From positions 2,480,001 through 2,544,000 of the forward strand of contig NZ_CP084560.1 in NCBI RefSeq assembly GCF_021789175.1: a stretch of 64,000 bases of DNA, given 5' to 3'. How positions within the stretch are numbered: the stretch's first letter is position 1; each line of letters starts with the position of its first letter. The stretch comes from Arthrobacter sp. FW306-2-2C-D06B. GTDB lineage: Bacteria > Actinomycetota > Actinomycetes > Actinomycetales > Micrococcaceae. The notes beneath the pieces were generated by a model, which saw nothing but the letters and a program-made list of their open reading frames with translations, searched no databases and was not told where the DNA came from. Position numbers and translations under genes: made by a program. Positions 45,115 to 54,292 of this stretch are shown here, in pieces.

Positions 45115-45978
45115 TCAGGCAGGGATGTCCTCTCGCGAATCCATTCCGGGCGACGCGTAGCTCCTGGTTCGGGCGTTCTTGGGTCTCGCCTTGCTCCAGA
45201 CCAGCGAAGCCAACGCCTCCTGGACCCCGGGCAGGGAAAGGGCGTTGGCGGGGGAAATACCCTGGAGACGGCCCCAGAGATATCCGCGTTCGCTGCACAC
45301 GAAGTCCACGAGCGCCCTCTTGTGGCCCTTGGGCACGCAGCTCAACGCCCTATTGGTTTCCAAACGGGAGAGCGCGGTTCCCGGCTCTGATCCGAAGCAG
45401 ATCTCCTCCATATGCCTGGATGCTCGATGTTCGATCACCTGCAGACCCTGCTCTGCGACGTCGCTATCCCAACCAGCCCTGATCAACAACGCCTTTAGTT
45501 CCCCCCAGAGAGGCGATGAACCGGCGGGCATTGGCGAAATGGCCAACGGAAGCTGAGGCCATTCGCACTCACGTCCGTACACCGACACCAGCGGGGTCCC
45601 CTCCCCCAGGGCGTGTTTCTTCTTCACCTCTGCCCACACGCCGTCCCGCACATCTCGCTCTGAGAGCCAGTGGCGTTGGCTGACTGTCCAGGTTCGGAGC
45701 CCGTTGCGGACAACCGTCAACAGCCACGCGCAAGCCGGGACATCCACGGGGATCCCCCGGTCGCAAAGAACTTCCGTGGCGTAGAACAGTGCATCTTCGG
45801 GGGCGATCGAGGAGAACTCGTGCTGGAAACGGGACAACAGCGCCGGAAGAAACGAACCGAACAGCAGCTGGGCCGATGGACCGTTCCGGCCTTCCCGCTG
45901 CCATCTAGCCACGAGGTCCCGCAGGAGGGCATCGCGTTCGGCCGATGTCGACAACCGGCCATGGGTTCCGGGACTCAC
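45115..45978 (-). CDS. unrecognised protein with a sigma-region-2-like segment
   Basis: I do not recognise this 287-residue protein. Its segment IAPEDALFYATEVLCDRGIP then ACAWLLTVVRNGLRTW (about residues 60-110) resembles the 'EDxxQExF..AWLxxxARN' core of ECF sigma region 2. The rest matches nothing I know. The start is GTG 45978, overlapping the upstream HTH gene by 4 nt (GTGA), so the two products probably work together. It is convergent with the sortase gene. A regulatory role for the surface operon is an inference. Confidence 0.6.
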   Translation of the reverse strand: MSPGTHGRLSTSAERDALLRDLVARWQREGRNGPSAQLLFGSFLPALLSRFQHEFSSIAPEDALFYATEVLCDRGIPVDVPACAWLLTVVRNGLRTWTVSQRHWLSERDVRDGVWAEVKKKHALGEGTPLVSVYGRECEWPQLPLAISPMPAGSSPLWGELKALLIRAGWDSDVAEQGLQVIEHRASRHMEEICFGSEPGTALSRLETNRALSCVPKGHKRALVDFVCSERGYLWGRLQGISPANALSLPGVQEALASLVWSKARPKNARTRSYASPGMDSREDIPA

Positions 45979-46718
45979 GCGGCGACACCCCACTGCCTCG
46001 CAACATCGCTCATCAGTTCCGCGGCCGCGTGGAATTGGGCGGCCAGCCGGCGTCGTCGTGCGGGGTGCGCCTCGGGCAACCGCCGGACGACAAGCTCAGA
46101 GGTTCCCATATTCCGGATGGAATCCATCAACTCCCGCAGCTGGAGTTCCGCCAGCACCGCCGCGTCGGAAGGACCGTGATCCACGCCCAAGGCGCCGACG
46201 TCAGCCAAAAACCCCTCCACATCGAAGATTCCCTCGTTGGAATCAGAGTTGGAATCAGAGTCGGAATCCGAGGGAACCAGTTCGCCCGCGATCACATTCC
46301 TTGGTCGTGCGGGTGCAATGCGGCGCATTTTGCCGTCCAGTGACAATCTCACGGATGGCAGGGTTCCACCCTCGGCAACCCCCTTTGCGAGGAGGGCATT
46401 CACAGTCTCGTGTGATACGCCCAGGACCGGGGCGATGGCACGAAGCGACAAATTTCCGGCCGACAACTCCATGGCCACACTCACCCGGGCGCTGCCTCCC
46501 AGGCTCGAAAGGACCAGCCGCTCAGTCTCCACCAACTCAGCCCACGTACTCAGGCCAAAGGCCTTCCACGCCCTCGCCCGGTACAGCTCCAAAGCAAGCT
46601 TCACGACCTGGCCGAGCAACCGGTCAACCACGCCCACTTGGCGGTCCAGCTCAGCCAAACGCAGGCGCAACCGCTTCACCTTGACAAGCGCACCCCCGAC
46701 ATCCAGATCCCCCTGCAT
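45975..46718 (-). CDS. helix-turn-helix protein, partner of the sigma-like protein
   Basis: This 247-residue protein has an N-terminal helical part with likely coiled-coil (VKRLRLRLAELDRQVGVVDR onward). A helix-turn-helix in LSLRAIAPVLGVSHETVNAL (about residues 107-126) follows, then a Ser/Asp-rich linker with SDSDSDSNSDSNE, an acidic low-complexity run. The end is Arg-rich. The ATG at 46718 has GGGGAGG upstream; the frame opens at 46796. No family is assigned beyond DNA binding. It is coupled to the downstream gene. Confidence 0.68.
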   Translation of the reverse strand: MQGDLDVGGALVKVKRLRLRLAELDRQVGVVDRLLGQVVKLALELYRARAWKAFGLSTWAELVETERLVLSSLGGSARVSVAMELSAGNLSLRAIAPVLGVSHETVNALLAKGVAEGGTLPSVRLSLDGKMRRIAPARPRNVIAGELVPSDSDSDSNSDSNEGIFDVEGFLADVGALGVDHGPSDAAVLAELQLRELMDSIRNMGTSELVVRRLPEAHPARRRRLAAQFHAAAELMSDVARQWGVAA

Positions 46719-46936
46719 ACCTGCGCACCTCCCCAAATGCACTAAGGGCCGCCCTCTTGCCGTCCGGCCGCTCGACGAACTCGGCAAGACGCACAAATGG
46801 GCTGCTATTAGAACTAGTGGCCCGTCGCTTCATTTTGTGTCGCAGAAGCTTTGAAAGCCCTGAATGCGGTTGAGTCTGCGGCTCCGCGGAAAACAGCCGG
46901 GACCCCTCAAAACGTCCACATTTCCACGCTCGGCCA

Positions 46937-46965
46937 TTGTCAACGGCATCTTCGTCGCCAACAAT
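46937..46965 (+). promoter_or_regulatory. putative promoter of the type III PKS operon
   Basis: TTGTCA (46937-46942), a 17-nt spacer and AACAAT (46960-46965) lie 5 nt before the PKS ATG. There is no ribosome-binding site, which fits a leaderless transcript. The rest of the 252-bp gap (46719-46970) shows no gene. Confidence 0.5.
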
Positions 46966-46970
46966 GAAGC

Positions 46971-48107
46971 ATGCCGGTCTACGTGAGGTCTCTGGAAACT
47001 GCCGTACCGCCCACAGTGCTTGTGCAACCACAGGCACGCGACGTTTTCGCATCCCAACCCGGGCTGACACGGCTCGGATCCAGGCTCGTGCGGACATGCT
47101 TTGACTCAGCAGCGATCGATACCCGATTCACCGCCGTCGCCGAATTGTCCCTGGACAACCACGCCGAGAATCCCTCATTCTTCGACCCCGCCACTGGCCG
47201 TGTACTTAGCCCCAGCACCAAAGTGCGCAACGAAATATTTGCCGTCGAAGCTACCAAATTGTTCATTGAGGCCGCCAAAGCCGCCGTCGGAAAATGTCCC
47301 GATATCGATTTGCTTGACATAACCCACGTCATTACTGTTTCCTGCACTGGATTTTTCAATCCCGGCCCCGATTACAAAGTAGTCCGGGCCCTCGGACTCA
47401 GCCCCGCCGTGCAGCGCTATCACCTTGGCTTCATGGGTTGCTACGCCGCGTTCCCCGCCCTCCGTGCAGCGCGGCAGTTTTGCCAGGCCGACCCCTCTGC
47501 GGTCGTCCTGGTTATCTGCGTAGAGCTTTGCTCACTCCATGTCCGGACTTCGAATGATCCGGACACGATCATGGGATCGGCGATCTTTGCGGACGGCGCG
47601 GCGGCCGCCGTCGTGACGTCCCGTGAACCTGAGGGGCCCGACCCGGTGATCAGGCTGGATCACTTCGAGACTGTCCTGACGCCGGTCGGCGAAGAAGCGA
47701 TGGCCTGGAACATTGGCGACGAAGGCTTCGAAATGGTCCTCGGCACGTACGTGCCGCACATCATCGAGGAACACATCACCGGCGCGCTCGAGCCGCTGCT
47801 TGCCCGGGAACCGTCCCTGGCGGGACTCCCCTACCGGGACATTACGCATTGGGCCATCCATCCCGGCGGCCGCAGCATCCTCGACAAAGTCGAGTCGAAA
47901 CTTGAACTCACCGAAGAACAGATGATTCCCGCACGCGAAGTCCTCCGCGCCTACGGCAACATGAGCAGCGCCACCGTGCTCTTCGTCTTGAAGCACATCC
48001 TGGGACAAACGCCGGCAGAGCGGGAGGAACGCATCTGTTCCATGGCATTCGGGCCCGGCCTCACCGTGGAGACAGGACTGTTCACCCGGATTTCCCCGAC
48101 TCTGTGA
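46971..48107 (+). CDS. type III polyketide synthase
   Basis: This 378-residue chalcone-synthase-fold enzyme extends an acyl-CoA starter with malonyl-CoA units and cyclises the product. The catalytic triad is clear: Cys157 in GFMGCYAAFP, His297 in HWAIHPGGRS and Asn330 in AYGNMSSATV. The family-wide GNMSSATVLFVL and C-terminal GFGPG-like AFGPGLTVE are present. With the methyltransferase and FAD monooxygenase that follow, it forms a compact cluster like srsA-srsB-srsC of Streptomyces griseus, which makes alkylresorcinols and quinones. The product here is unknown but probably a lipidic phenol or pyrone. Confidence 0.93.
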   Translation: MPVYVRSLETAVPPTVLVQPQARDVFASQPGLTRLGSRLVRTCFDSAAIDTRFTAVAELSLDNHAENPSFFDPATGRVLSPSTKVRNEIFAVEATKLFIEAAKAAVGKCPDIDLLDITHVITVSCTGFFNPGPDYKVVRALGLSPAVQRYHLGFMGCYAAFPALRAARQFCQADPSAVVLVICVELCSLHVRTSNDPDTIMGSAIFADGAAAAVVTSREPEGPDPVIRLDHFETVLTPVGEEAMAWNIGDEGFEMVLGTYVPHIIEEHITGALEPLLAREPSLAGLPYRDITHWAIHPGGRSILDKVESKLELTEEQMIPAREVLRAYGNMSSATVLFVLKHILGQTPAEREERICSMAFGPGLTVETGLFTRISPTL

Positions 48108-48120
48108 TCCCGGCTCTGTG

Positions 48121-48849
48121 ATGCCTGCCCTCCCCCGCCCTGGCGGCTTTCTCGGCGCACGGGACGTGACCGCCGTTGAAGACATGGACCGCCCCGATTG
48201 CGAGCTTGACCGGCTCAACCGGAGTTACGCGCGGTTTCCGATCGTCAACGCTGTGGTGTCCGGCTGGCGGGACACCTACAGCTCACGGATCAAGCCATTG
48301 CTCACGACGGCGGCCCCCACCAGGGTCCTTGACATCGGCTGCGGCGGTGGAGACGTCGCCCGCAGCCTCGCGCGCCGGGCCGCGGCAGACGGCTACCGCC
48401 TGGAAGTCACCGGAATCGACCCGGACGAGCGCGCTTTCCATTTCGCGAGCTCTGCCCCGCCCGTGGAAGGGGTCACTTACAGAAAAGCCCTCAGCTCAGA
48501 GCTCGTGTCAGAGGGGCGCACGTTCGACGTCGTCATTTCCAACCATGTCCTGCACCACTTGACTGCCCCGGAACTCGCCCCGTTCCTCCACGACTCCGAA
48601 CAGCTTTGCGGCCGGATCGCCCTGCACAACGACCTCAAGCGTAGCCGCGTGGCGTACGCACTTTTCTGGGCCGGGTCCTGGCCACTCGGCATTGGGTCCT
48701 ATATCCACGGCGACGGCCTCACATCCATCAGGCGGAGCTACACCGCAGCGGAACTCCGTGCCGCCACTCCCCCGACGTGGACGGTAGAACCGAGCGGCTT
48801 ATGGCACAACCTGCTGGTCTACCGGCCCGGAGAGGTCCCCGATGTTTGA
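48121..48849 (+). CDS. class I SAM-dependent methyltransferase
   Basis: This protein of about 242 residues has the SAM-binding motif VLDIGCGGGDVARSLA and the acidic loop VTGIDPDERAF. The post-motif ISNHVLHHLTAPELAPFL is typical of small-molecule methyltransferases. It probably O- or C-methylates the polyketide. ATG 48121 follows a GTG at 48118, either of which may start; both lie close after the PKS stop. It overlaps the monooxygenase gene by 8 nt. In Streptomyces SrsB the methyltransferase is a membrane ICMT type, so this one is not orthologous. Confidence 0.88.
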   Translation: MPALPRPGGFLGARDVTAVEDMDRPDCELDRLNRSYARFPIVNAVVSGWRDTYSSRIKPLLTTAAPTRVLDIGCGGGDVARSLARRAAADGYRLEVTGIDPDERAFHFASSAPPVEGVTYRKALSSELVSEGRTFDVVISNHVLHHLTAPELAPFLHDSEQLCGRIALHNDLKRSRVAYALFWAGSWPLGIGSYIHGDGLTSIRRSYTAAELRAATPPTWTVEPSGLWHNLLVYRPGEVPDV

Positions 48850-49984
48850 CGTCGTGGTGGTTGGAGCCGGACCTGTCGGGCTATATATGGCGGCCCTGCT
48901 GCTGCAAGACGGGCACCGCGTCGCAGTTCTGGAACGGCGCGCGACGTCGAGCCGCCAGACCCGCGCCATCGGAATCCATCCTCCCGCCCTCGCGGCTTTG
49001 GACGCAGTAGGCGCCGCACGTCCGCTGGTCTCTTCAGGTGTCCGGATCACCCACGGCGCCGCGTACAGCGGAGGCAGGAAAGTTGCCGATATGGACTTCG
49101 CCCGTCCCTCGGCCGAGTACCCCTTCATCCTCTCCGTTCCGCAATACCTCACCACCAACGCCCTCGAGTCCAGGGTGATCGACCTCGATCCGAACGCGCT
49201 CCACCGCGGCGTGCAGGTTGAGGAAGTTGTCGACGACGGCGGGCGCTTGCGTCTGCGGGGACAGCAAGAGGGCGCTCCAATGGAGGTTCTGGGCCGCTTC
49301 GTCATGGCCGCCGACGGCGTCCATTCGGCAGTGCGCGCAGGACTGGGACTGGAGCCACATCTGCGCACCTATCCCGACTACTACGTCATGGGCGATTTCC
49401 GGGATGAATCGATGTACGGCAACAAGGCGGTCCTTTTCCTTGAGCCGGGCGGAATCGTGGAGTCCTTTCCCTTGCCAGGCGGCATCCGCCGTTGGGTTGT
49501 CCGGCTTGGCGCCCCCTGCCAGGAACCCACTCCCCACGCGCTCGCCGCCCTCATCAAAAAGCGGACCGGCAGCGCGGTGGACTCCGCAAGCAATACGATG
49601 ATCAGCGCCTTCGGCGTCACCTCTAGGCTGGTCTCCCGGATGGTCCACGGACGGGTCGCCCTGATTGGAGACGCCGCCCACGAGATCAGCCCGATCGGCG
49701 GCCAAGGGATGAACCTGGGCTGGTTGGACGCCGTCGCCCTCGCCCCGATTGTCAGCGAAGCCTTGCGAACATCGGCTGGAGGCCCTGCCGGCAAAGAACT
49801 CGCGGGTTTCGAACGCGACCGGCAGCGCGCGGCGAAGAAGGCCATTCGGCAGGCCAGCCTGAACATGGCGCTGGGCCGCCCCTTGCCGCCGAAGGTCCTC
49901 AGCGCAAGGAACGCCTTGATCGGCCGGGCCATCACCTTGCCGATGTTCTCCGAGCTTGTCGCCCGGAGATTCACGATGCACTGA
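48842..49984 (+). CDS. FAD-dependent monooxygenase (PHBH-type)
   Basis: This 380-residue flavoprotein hydroxylase has N-terminal GAGPVGLYMA, the middle ADGVHSAVR (DG motif) and GRVALIGDAAHEISPIGGQG (the GD motif binding FAD ribityl). Aromatic hydroxylases with this layout oxidise phenolic rings with NAD(P)H and O2. As third gene of the polyketide cluster it probably hydroxylates the ring product toward a quinone. It overlaps the methyltransferase stop. def follows 15 bp later on the same strand. Confidence 0.9.
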   Translation: MFDVVVVGAGPVGLYMAALLLQDGHRVAVLERRATSSRQTRAIGIHPPALAALDAVGAARPLVSSGVRITHGAAYSGGRKVADMDFARPSAEYPFILSVPQYLTTNALESRVIDLDPNALHRGVQVEEVVDDGGRLRLRGQQEGAPMEVLGRFVMAADGVHSAVRAGLGLEPHLRTYPDYYVMGDFRDESMYGNKAVLFLEPGGIVESFPLPGGIRRWVVRLGAPCQEPTPHALAALIKKRTGSAVDSASNTMISAFGVTSRLVSRMVHGRVALIGDAAHEISPIGGQGMNLGWLDAVALAPIVSEALRTSAGGPAGKELAGFERDRQRAAKKAIRQASLNMALGRPLPPKVLSARNALIGRAITLPMFSELVARRFTMH

Positions 49985-49999
49985 CACTAAGCTCAATCC

Positions 50000-50677
50000 A
50001 TGGACTTTGAGACCCGCCCCCTGCCTTCCGGCCCGGACACGACGTTTACTGCCTCGGAAATCCGCAGCGCAGTTCAGGACTTACTCGGCCTCGATGGCCT
50101 CCCGCCCATCGTGCAGGTCGGCCATCCCGTGCTGCGCCAGCGAGCCGCTCCCTATGACGGCCAGCTTGGGGACACCGAATTGGCGCAGCTGATCGAACGG
50201 ATGCGGGATGTCATGCATGCCGCTCCCGGCGTGGGCCTCGCAGCGCCACAGCTCGGCATCCCCTTGCAGCTGGCTGTGCTCGAAGACCATTTCGATGTTG
50301 ATCCTGTTGCCTCCGAGCTCCGGCAAAGGACGCCGCTCAGCTTCTTCGCAATACTAAATCCCAGCTACGAGCCCGAGGGAGCATCCACGGCGTCGTTCTA
50401 TGAGGGCTGCCTGTCGATGCGCGGATTCCAGGCCGTGGTCACAAGGCACCGCGACGTTCGCCTGCACTACCAGCGTCCGGACGGCAGTGCGGCCTCGGCC
50501 GGATTCTCCGGATGGCAGGCCCGGATAGTCCAGCACGAGACCGACCACCTGCACGGCGGACTCTATTTGGACCGCGCCGAGCTCCGGTCGTTGGCAAACG
50601 ATGCAGAATACTCTGCCCATTGGGCGTACCCCGGAATCGAGGAGGCAAGCCGCGGGTTGGGCTTCCTCAAGCCGTAG
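50000..50677 (+). CDS. def: peptide deformylase
   Basis: This metalloenzyme removes the N-formyl group from nascent proteins. The 225 residues carry all three motifs: GVGLAAPQLGIP (motif 1), EGCLSMRGF (motif 2, metal Cys) and QHETDHLHG (motif 3, HExxH-type with metal His). An N-terminal extension of about 30 residues precedes the usual core. It follows the polyketide cluster closely, but that is probably accidental. It overlaps the convergent S9 peptidase gene by 11 bp. Confidence 0.95.
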   Translation: MDFETRPLPSGPDTTFTASEIRSAVQDLLGLDGLPPIVQVGHPVLRQRAAPYDGQLGDTELAQLIERMRDVMHAAPGVGLAAPQLGIPLQLAVLEDHFDVDPVASELRQRTPLSFFAILNPSYEPEGASTASFYEGCLSMRGFQAVVTRHRDVRLHYQRPDGSAASAGFSGWQARIVQHETDHLHGGLYLDRAELRSLANDAEYSAHWAYPGIEEASRGLGFLKP

Positions 50678-52718
50678 CTGAACCGTCTTCGCGCGGCGGG
50701 TTCGCTGCGGAAGGCAGGTGCTTTGCCCACCATGCGAGGATCTGTTCGAAGCGCTGTCGCCTGTGGTGTGGCGTGCCCGACCGCGATAGTTCGTGGTCTT
50801 CACCCGGGAAGAGGAGCATCGCCGTCTCGACGCCCTGCGCCTTGAGCGCGGCAAAGTAGCGCTGGCCCTGTTCAACCGGGCATCGGAGATCGTTTTCGCT
50901 GTGGATCACCAGGGTGGGCGTGCGAACTGCAGTCACCACGGCCATGGGGCTTTGGGCCGCCATCTGCTCGGGCGAGCCGCCCGTGTATTGGCCGCCGAAG
51001 AACCATCCGATATCCGAGGAACCCGCAAAGCTCACAGGGTCAAGGAATCCGCGCTCCACAATTGCTGCCTTGAAGCGGTGTTCGTGGCCGATGATCCAGG
51101 CAGTCAGATACCCGCCGTAGGACCCGCCCATGATGCCGATCGATTCCCTGTCCATCGCCGGGAAGGCTTCCAGCGCCCCCTCCAGGAAGGTGAGCACGTC
51201 CGACATGTCCACGGTGCCCATCTTTTCCTTGATGGCGCCGCCGTGCGCCTGGCCGTACCCGGCGGAACCACGCGGGTTGCACATCAGCACGGCGTATCCC
51301 GCCTCGGCGTACACCTGGGCTTCGTCAAAGAAGGCCCCCGTGTACTGGGCGAAAGGGCCGCCGTGGATCGTGAGCAGCACGGGGTGGGGGCCGGGCCCCT
51401 CCGGCAGGACCGCCCAGCCATGGACCGGATAGCCATCACTGCCGGTGGCGGTGAACTCATGCGGTTCAAGGATGGTTGCTTCGTCCCGGAGGGCCTTGGT
51501 GAAATCGGTGAGGACCTGGAGTCCACCCTTCTCCAGAACGCCGAGTTCACCATTGCTGAAAGCGTCACCGTAAGTGACAGACACCAGGTCGGCCGCCACG
51601 GAAGCGCCAATCACTACCAGGGGCTCCTTGACGAGTACCCCGCTCTCGCCCTCGGCCGTCCATTGGATCAGCTGCACGCTCCCATGGCTCGTGTTGAGTG
51701 CGAGCACCCCATCCACTCCAAAAGCTTCGAGGCGGCCGCCGATGTCCTGGTTTTCGACGTCGCTCAGCATCGTTGCCTTGCCGCCCCGGACCGGCATGAC
51801 GTACAGGGCCGTGTTCCTCGCGACGAAGTCCAAGCCGTCGTCACCGAGGTCCTGCGCCGTAAAGAACAGCCATTCACCGTTCGCGGATTCGCAGGCTTCC
51901 TGGACGAACTGCGGCGCAGCGCCCGGACGCAGCGCTCTCGCCTCGCCTCCCGTGGCGGGGACGCTGTAGATACCCGAGGCGATGTCGGCGTCGTGCCCTT
52001 CATGGAGTGAGGCGATAAAGTAGACGCTCTCGCCGTTGCGACTGAAGGACGGCGAAGTGTGGTCGGCCTCGCCGAACGTCAATTGCACCGCAGGCGGCAA
52101 CAGTGCCGCCGCCTCCGCGCCGCGGGCTTTGGCGGCCCTCCCCACAGGAACCACAGGAGGTTCCGCTCCGAGCTCGGGGACGTCGACGACGAACAGCTGG
52201 GCGGGCTTGTCCGCGGTGTAGCCCAGTCCATTGAGCCTGTACTGGTTGTCGGTGATCAACCGTGCGTCTTCGCTGCCGGCCCCGACCCCGTCAACCGTTC
52301 CGTAACGGCCTTCTTCGGGAACCCGTGAGGAAAACACAATCCTGCGCGAATCTGGCGCCCAGGAAAACTCCGAGACTCCCAACTTCTGTTCCGTGATCGC
52401 TTGCGGCTCCCCGCCGTCGGCCTCCACCACATGCAGTTGCGGTTTGCCGTCCGGCGTTGCCCGAAGGAATGCCAACGCGCTGCCGTCGGGCGAAAACGCG
52501 GGTGCGGTGTCCCGGAAGCCACGGGTGATCCGACGCGGCGGTATCGCGGGGTCAAAGGGAACACTCCACAGCTGCCCGACGTAAGCATCGGCGTCGAAGT
52601 CGGGCCGCGTCACGGACACGACGGCGCGGGTGCCGTCGGGATGGGCGGCGGGGGCGGAGACGGAATTCAGCAGCGGGAGTTGTTCGGCTTTCACGCTGGT
52701 GAGCCTAGCGGCCGTCAT
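50667..52718 (-). CDS. S9 family prolyl-oligopeptidase-type serine peptidase
   Basis: This 683-residue peptidase has an N-terminal beta-propeller (about 1-420, with several blade-like repeats such as FSPDGSALAFLRATPDGKPQ). The C-terminal alpha/beta hydrolase domain has the nucleophile Ser533 in GGSYGGYLTAW and the His642 of GEDHELSR. It probably cleaves short peptides or acyl-peptides in the cytoplasm (acylaminoacyl-peptidase or DPP-like). No signal peptide is visible. It starts at 52718, divergent from the rlmA-like gene. Confidence 0.92.
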   Translation of the reverse strand: MTAARLTSVKAEQLPLLNSVSAPAAHPDGTRAVVSVTRPDFDADAYVGQLWSVPFDPAIPPRRITRGFRDTAPAFSPDGSALAFLRATPDGKPQLHVVEADGGEPQAITEQKLGVSEFSWAPDSRRIVFSSRVPEEGRYGTVDGVGAGSEDARLITDNQYRLNGLGYTADKPAQLFVVDVPELGAEPPVVPVGRAAKARGAEAAALLPPAVQLTFGEADHTSPSFSRNGESVYFIASLHEGHDADIASGIYSVPATGGEARALRPGAAPQFVQEACESANGEWLFFTAQDLGDDGLDFVARNTALYVMPVRGGKATMLSDVENQDIGGRLEAFGVDGVLALNTSHGSVQLIQWTAEGESGVLVKEPLVVIGASVAADLVSVTYGDAFSNGELGVLEKGGLQVLTDFTKALRDEATILEPHEFTATGSDGYPVHGWAVLPEGPGPHPVLLTIHGGPFAQYTGAFFDEAQVYAEAGYAVLMCNPRGSAGYGQAHGGAIKEKMGTVDMSDVLTFLEGALEAFPAMDRESIGIMGGSYGGYLTAWIIGHEHRFKAAIVERGFLDPVSFAGSSDIGWFFGGQYTGGSPEQMAAQSPMAVVTAVRTPTLVIHSENDLRCPVEQGQRYFAALKAQGVETAMLLFPGEDHELSRSGTPHHRRQRFEQILAWWAKHLPSAANPPREDGSATA

Positions 52719-52762
52719 GCCATGACGATATGTGCCACTCCGGCCGCCGTAGGATTGTCCGT

Positions 52763-53617
52763 ATGCTTTCCGACGCCGTCCCTGCCCTGCGCTGCCCGGT
52801 TTGCCGGGGTCCGTTCGGCCTGAGCGGGCCAGCGCCGTTTACGTTACGTTGCGTCGCCGGCCACAGTTTCGACGCCGCCAAACAAGGCTACTTCAACCTG
52901 CTCAGCGGCAAGGGCACCGTCTTCGAGGCCGACACGGCAGAGATGGTCGCAGCCCGCAACGACTTCCTGGGCGCGGGCCATTACGCGCCCCTCGCTGAAG
53001 CCATCGCCGAGCTGGCGGCCCCCGTTCTGTCGGCCCCGGGATCCCTCATCCTGGATTCAGGTACCGGCACCGGCCACTACCTGCGCACAGTGCTGGACCG
53101 CGCTCCTACAGCGGCAATTGGCATCGACATCTCGAAGTTCGCCCTCCGCCGGGCAGCACGGTTGAATCCGGGCGCCACCAATCTCGTGTGGGATATTTGG
53201 CGTCCCCTGCCGATCGCCGACCACGCAGTGGATGCCGTCATCGTGGTCTTCGCACCGCGGAATCCTCCGGAATTTGCCCGGGTGCTGCGTCCAGGCGGCC
53301 GGGTGATCGTGGTGACTCCGCGCAACGGACACCTTGGGGAGATTGCCGAACGGACTGGAATGCTGGGCATTGAGCCGGGCAAAGACGAGCGCCTTGCGGA
53401 GTCCATGCAGGAGTTCTTCACCCCCGAGGACACCATTCACCTCGACGTGGACCTCGAGCTGGATGGCCGGGACCTCGCCGATGTCGCCTTCATGGGACCG
53501 GCAGGCCACCACCTTGAACGTTCCGCCCTCCTGGCGTCGACGGCCACGGAAACCTCTGTCCACGCCACTGCGAAGTTCACCCTCAGCGTTTTCGCGGCGC
53601 CGGAGGACGGCTCCTAA
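52763..53617 (+). CDS. RlmA-type 23S rRNA (guanine-N1)-methyltransferase
   Basis: This 284-residue protein begins with a zinc-binding element (LRCPVCRGPFGLSG then LRCVAGHSFDAAKQGYFNLL), the hallmark of RlmA enzymes. A class I SAM domain follows (LILDSGTGTGHYLR, IGIDISKFALRRAA). RlmA(I) methylates G745 and RlmA(II) methylates G748 of 23S rRNA; the latter gives macrolide resistance in producers such as TlrB hosts. The sequence does not let me pick between them. A TAGGAT hexamer ends 7 nt before ATG 52763, so it may be leaderless. Confidence 0.88.
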   Translation: MLSDAVPALRCPVCRGPFGLSGPAPFTLRCVAGHSFDAAKQGYFNLLSGKGTVFEADTAEMVAARNDFLGAGHYAPLAEAIAELAAPVLSAPGSLILDSGTGTGHYLRTVLDRAPTAAIGIDISKFALRRAARLNPGATNLVWDIWRPLPIADHAVDAVIVVFAPRNPPEFARVLRPGGRVIVVTPRNGHLGEIAERTGMLGIEPGKDERLAESMQEFFTPEDTIHLDVDLELDGRDLADVAFMGPAGHHLERSALLASTATETSVHATAKFTLSVFAAPEDGS

Positions 53618-53726
53618 CGGGAACCTTCGCGCCGGGCTAGGATGGAAAAACAGCGACTGTGATCTTGCCGACGCTGCAGTCCGGATCAGGCCGGCTGCTA
53701 CCGCAGGTCCGGAAACAGGGGGAACG

Positions 53727-54188
53727 ATGTTTGAATGGCTTGGCAGCAACTGGTGGGCCCTCTGGCTCACGGTGTTTCTGGCTTTCGCCGTAGTGGAGAT
53801 GCTGACGCTGAGCTTCTTCTTCATCATGCTCGGGGCCGGCGCGCTGGCAGCCCTCGCGGCTGACTTTGCCGGAGCAGATCTCTGGTTGCAGATCGTCGTC
53901 TTTTGCATCGTGTCCCTGCTGATGATCGCTTTCGTCCGGCCTATCGCACTCAAGCATTTGCACAAGGGGCCCGCCGAGCAACGTACCAACGTGGACCGCC
54001 TGATCGGCCAATCTGCGCTCGTCATGGAGCCGGTCACCGCGACCGCAGGACTGGTCAAGATCGGCGGCGACGTGTGGAGCGCCCGCAGCGCGGCTGGAAT
54101 CATCGACGCCGGCCAGACCGTGCAGGTCACCAGGATTGACGGCGCGACGGCGGTAGTCGCCTCCACAGCGGAAGACAGCCCGCACTGA
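53727..54188 (+). CDS. NfeD-like membrane protein
   Basis: This 153-residue protein has an N-terminal cluster of hydrophobic segments (about 8-78) and a C-terminal OB-fold beta-barrel (about 90-150, LIGQSALVMEPVTATAGLVK onward). This is the short form of NfeD. Such proteins partner stomatin/SPFH proteins in membrane microdomains; the SPFH gene follows by 104 bp. GGGGGA 6-7 nt upstream of the ATG is a good ribosome site. Confidence 0.9.
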   Translation: MFEWLGSNWWALWLTVFLAFAVVEMLTLSFFFIMLGAGALAALAADFAGADLWLQIVVFCIVSLLMIAFVRPIALKHLHKGPAEQRTNVDRLIGQSALVMEPVTATAGLVKIGGDVWSARSAAGIIDAGQTVQVTRIDGATAVVASTAEDSPH

Positions 54189-54292
54189 GCAGCGTCCCGC
54201 CATGGCACAAGCCGCTGCGTTCGACGACGAGCGTTCGGCCTATCGCCACACATAACCGCATCAAATACGTAACTGGGGAATGAAGGAGATGT

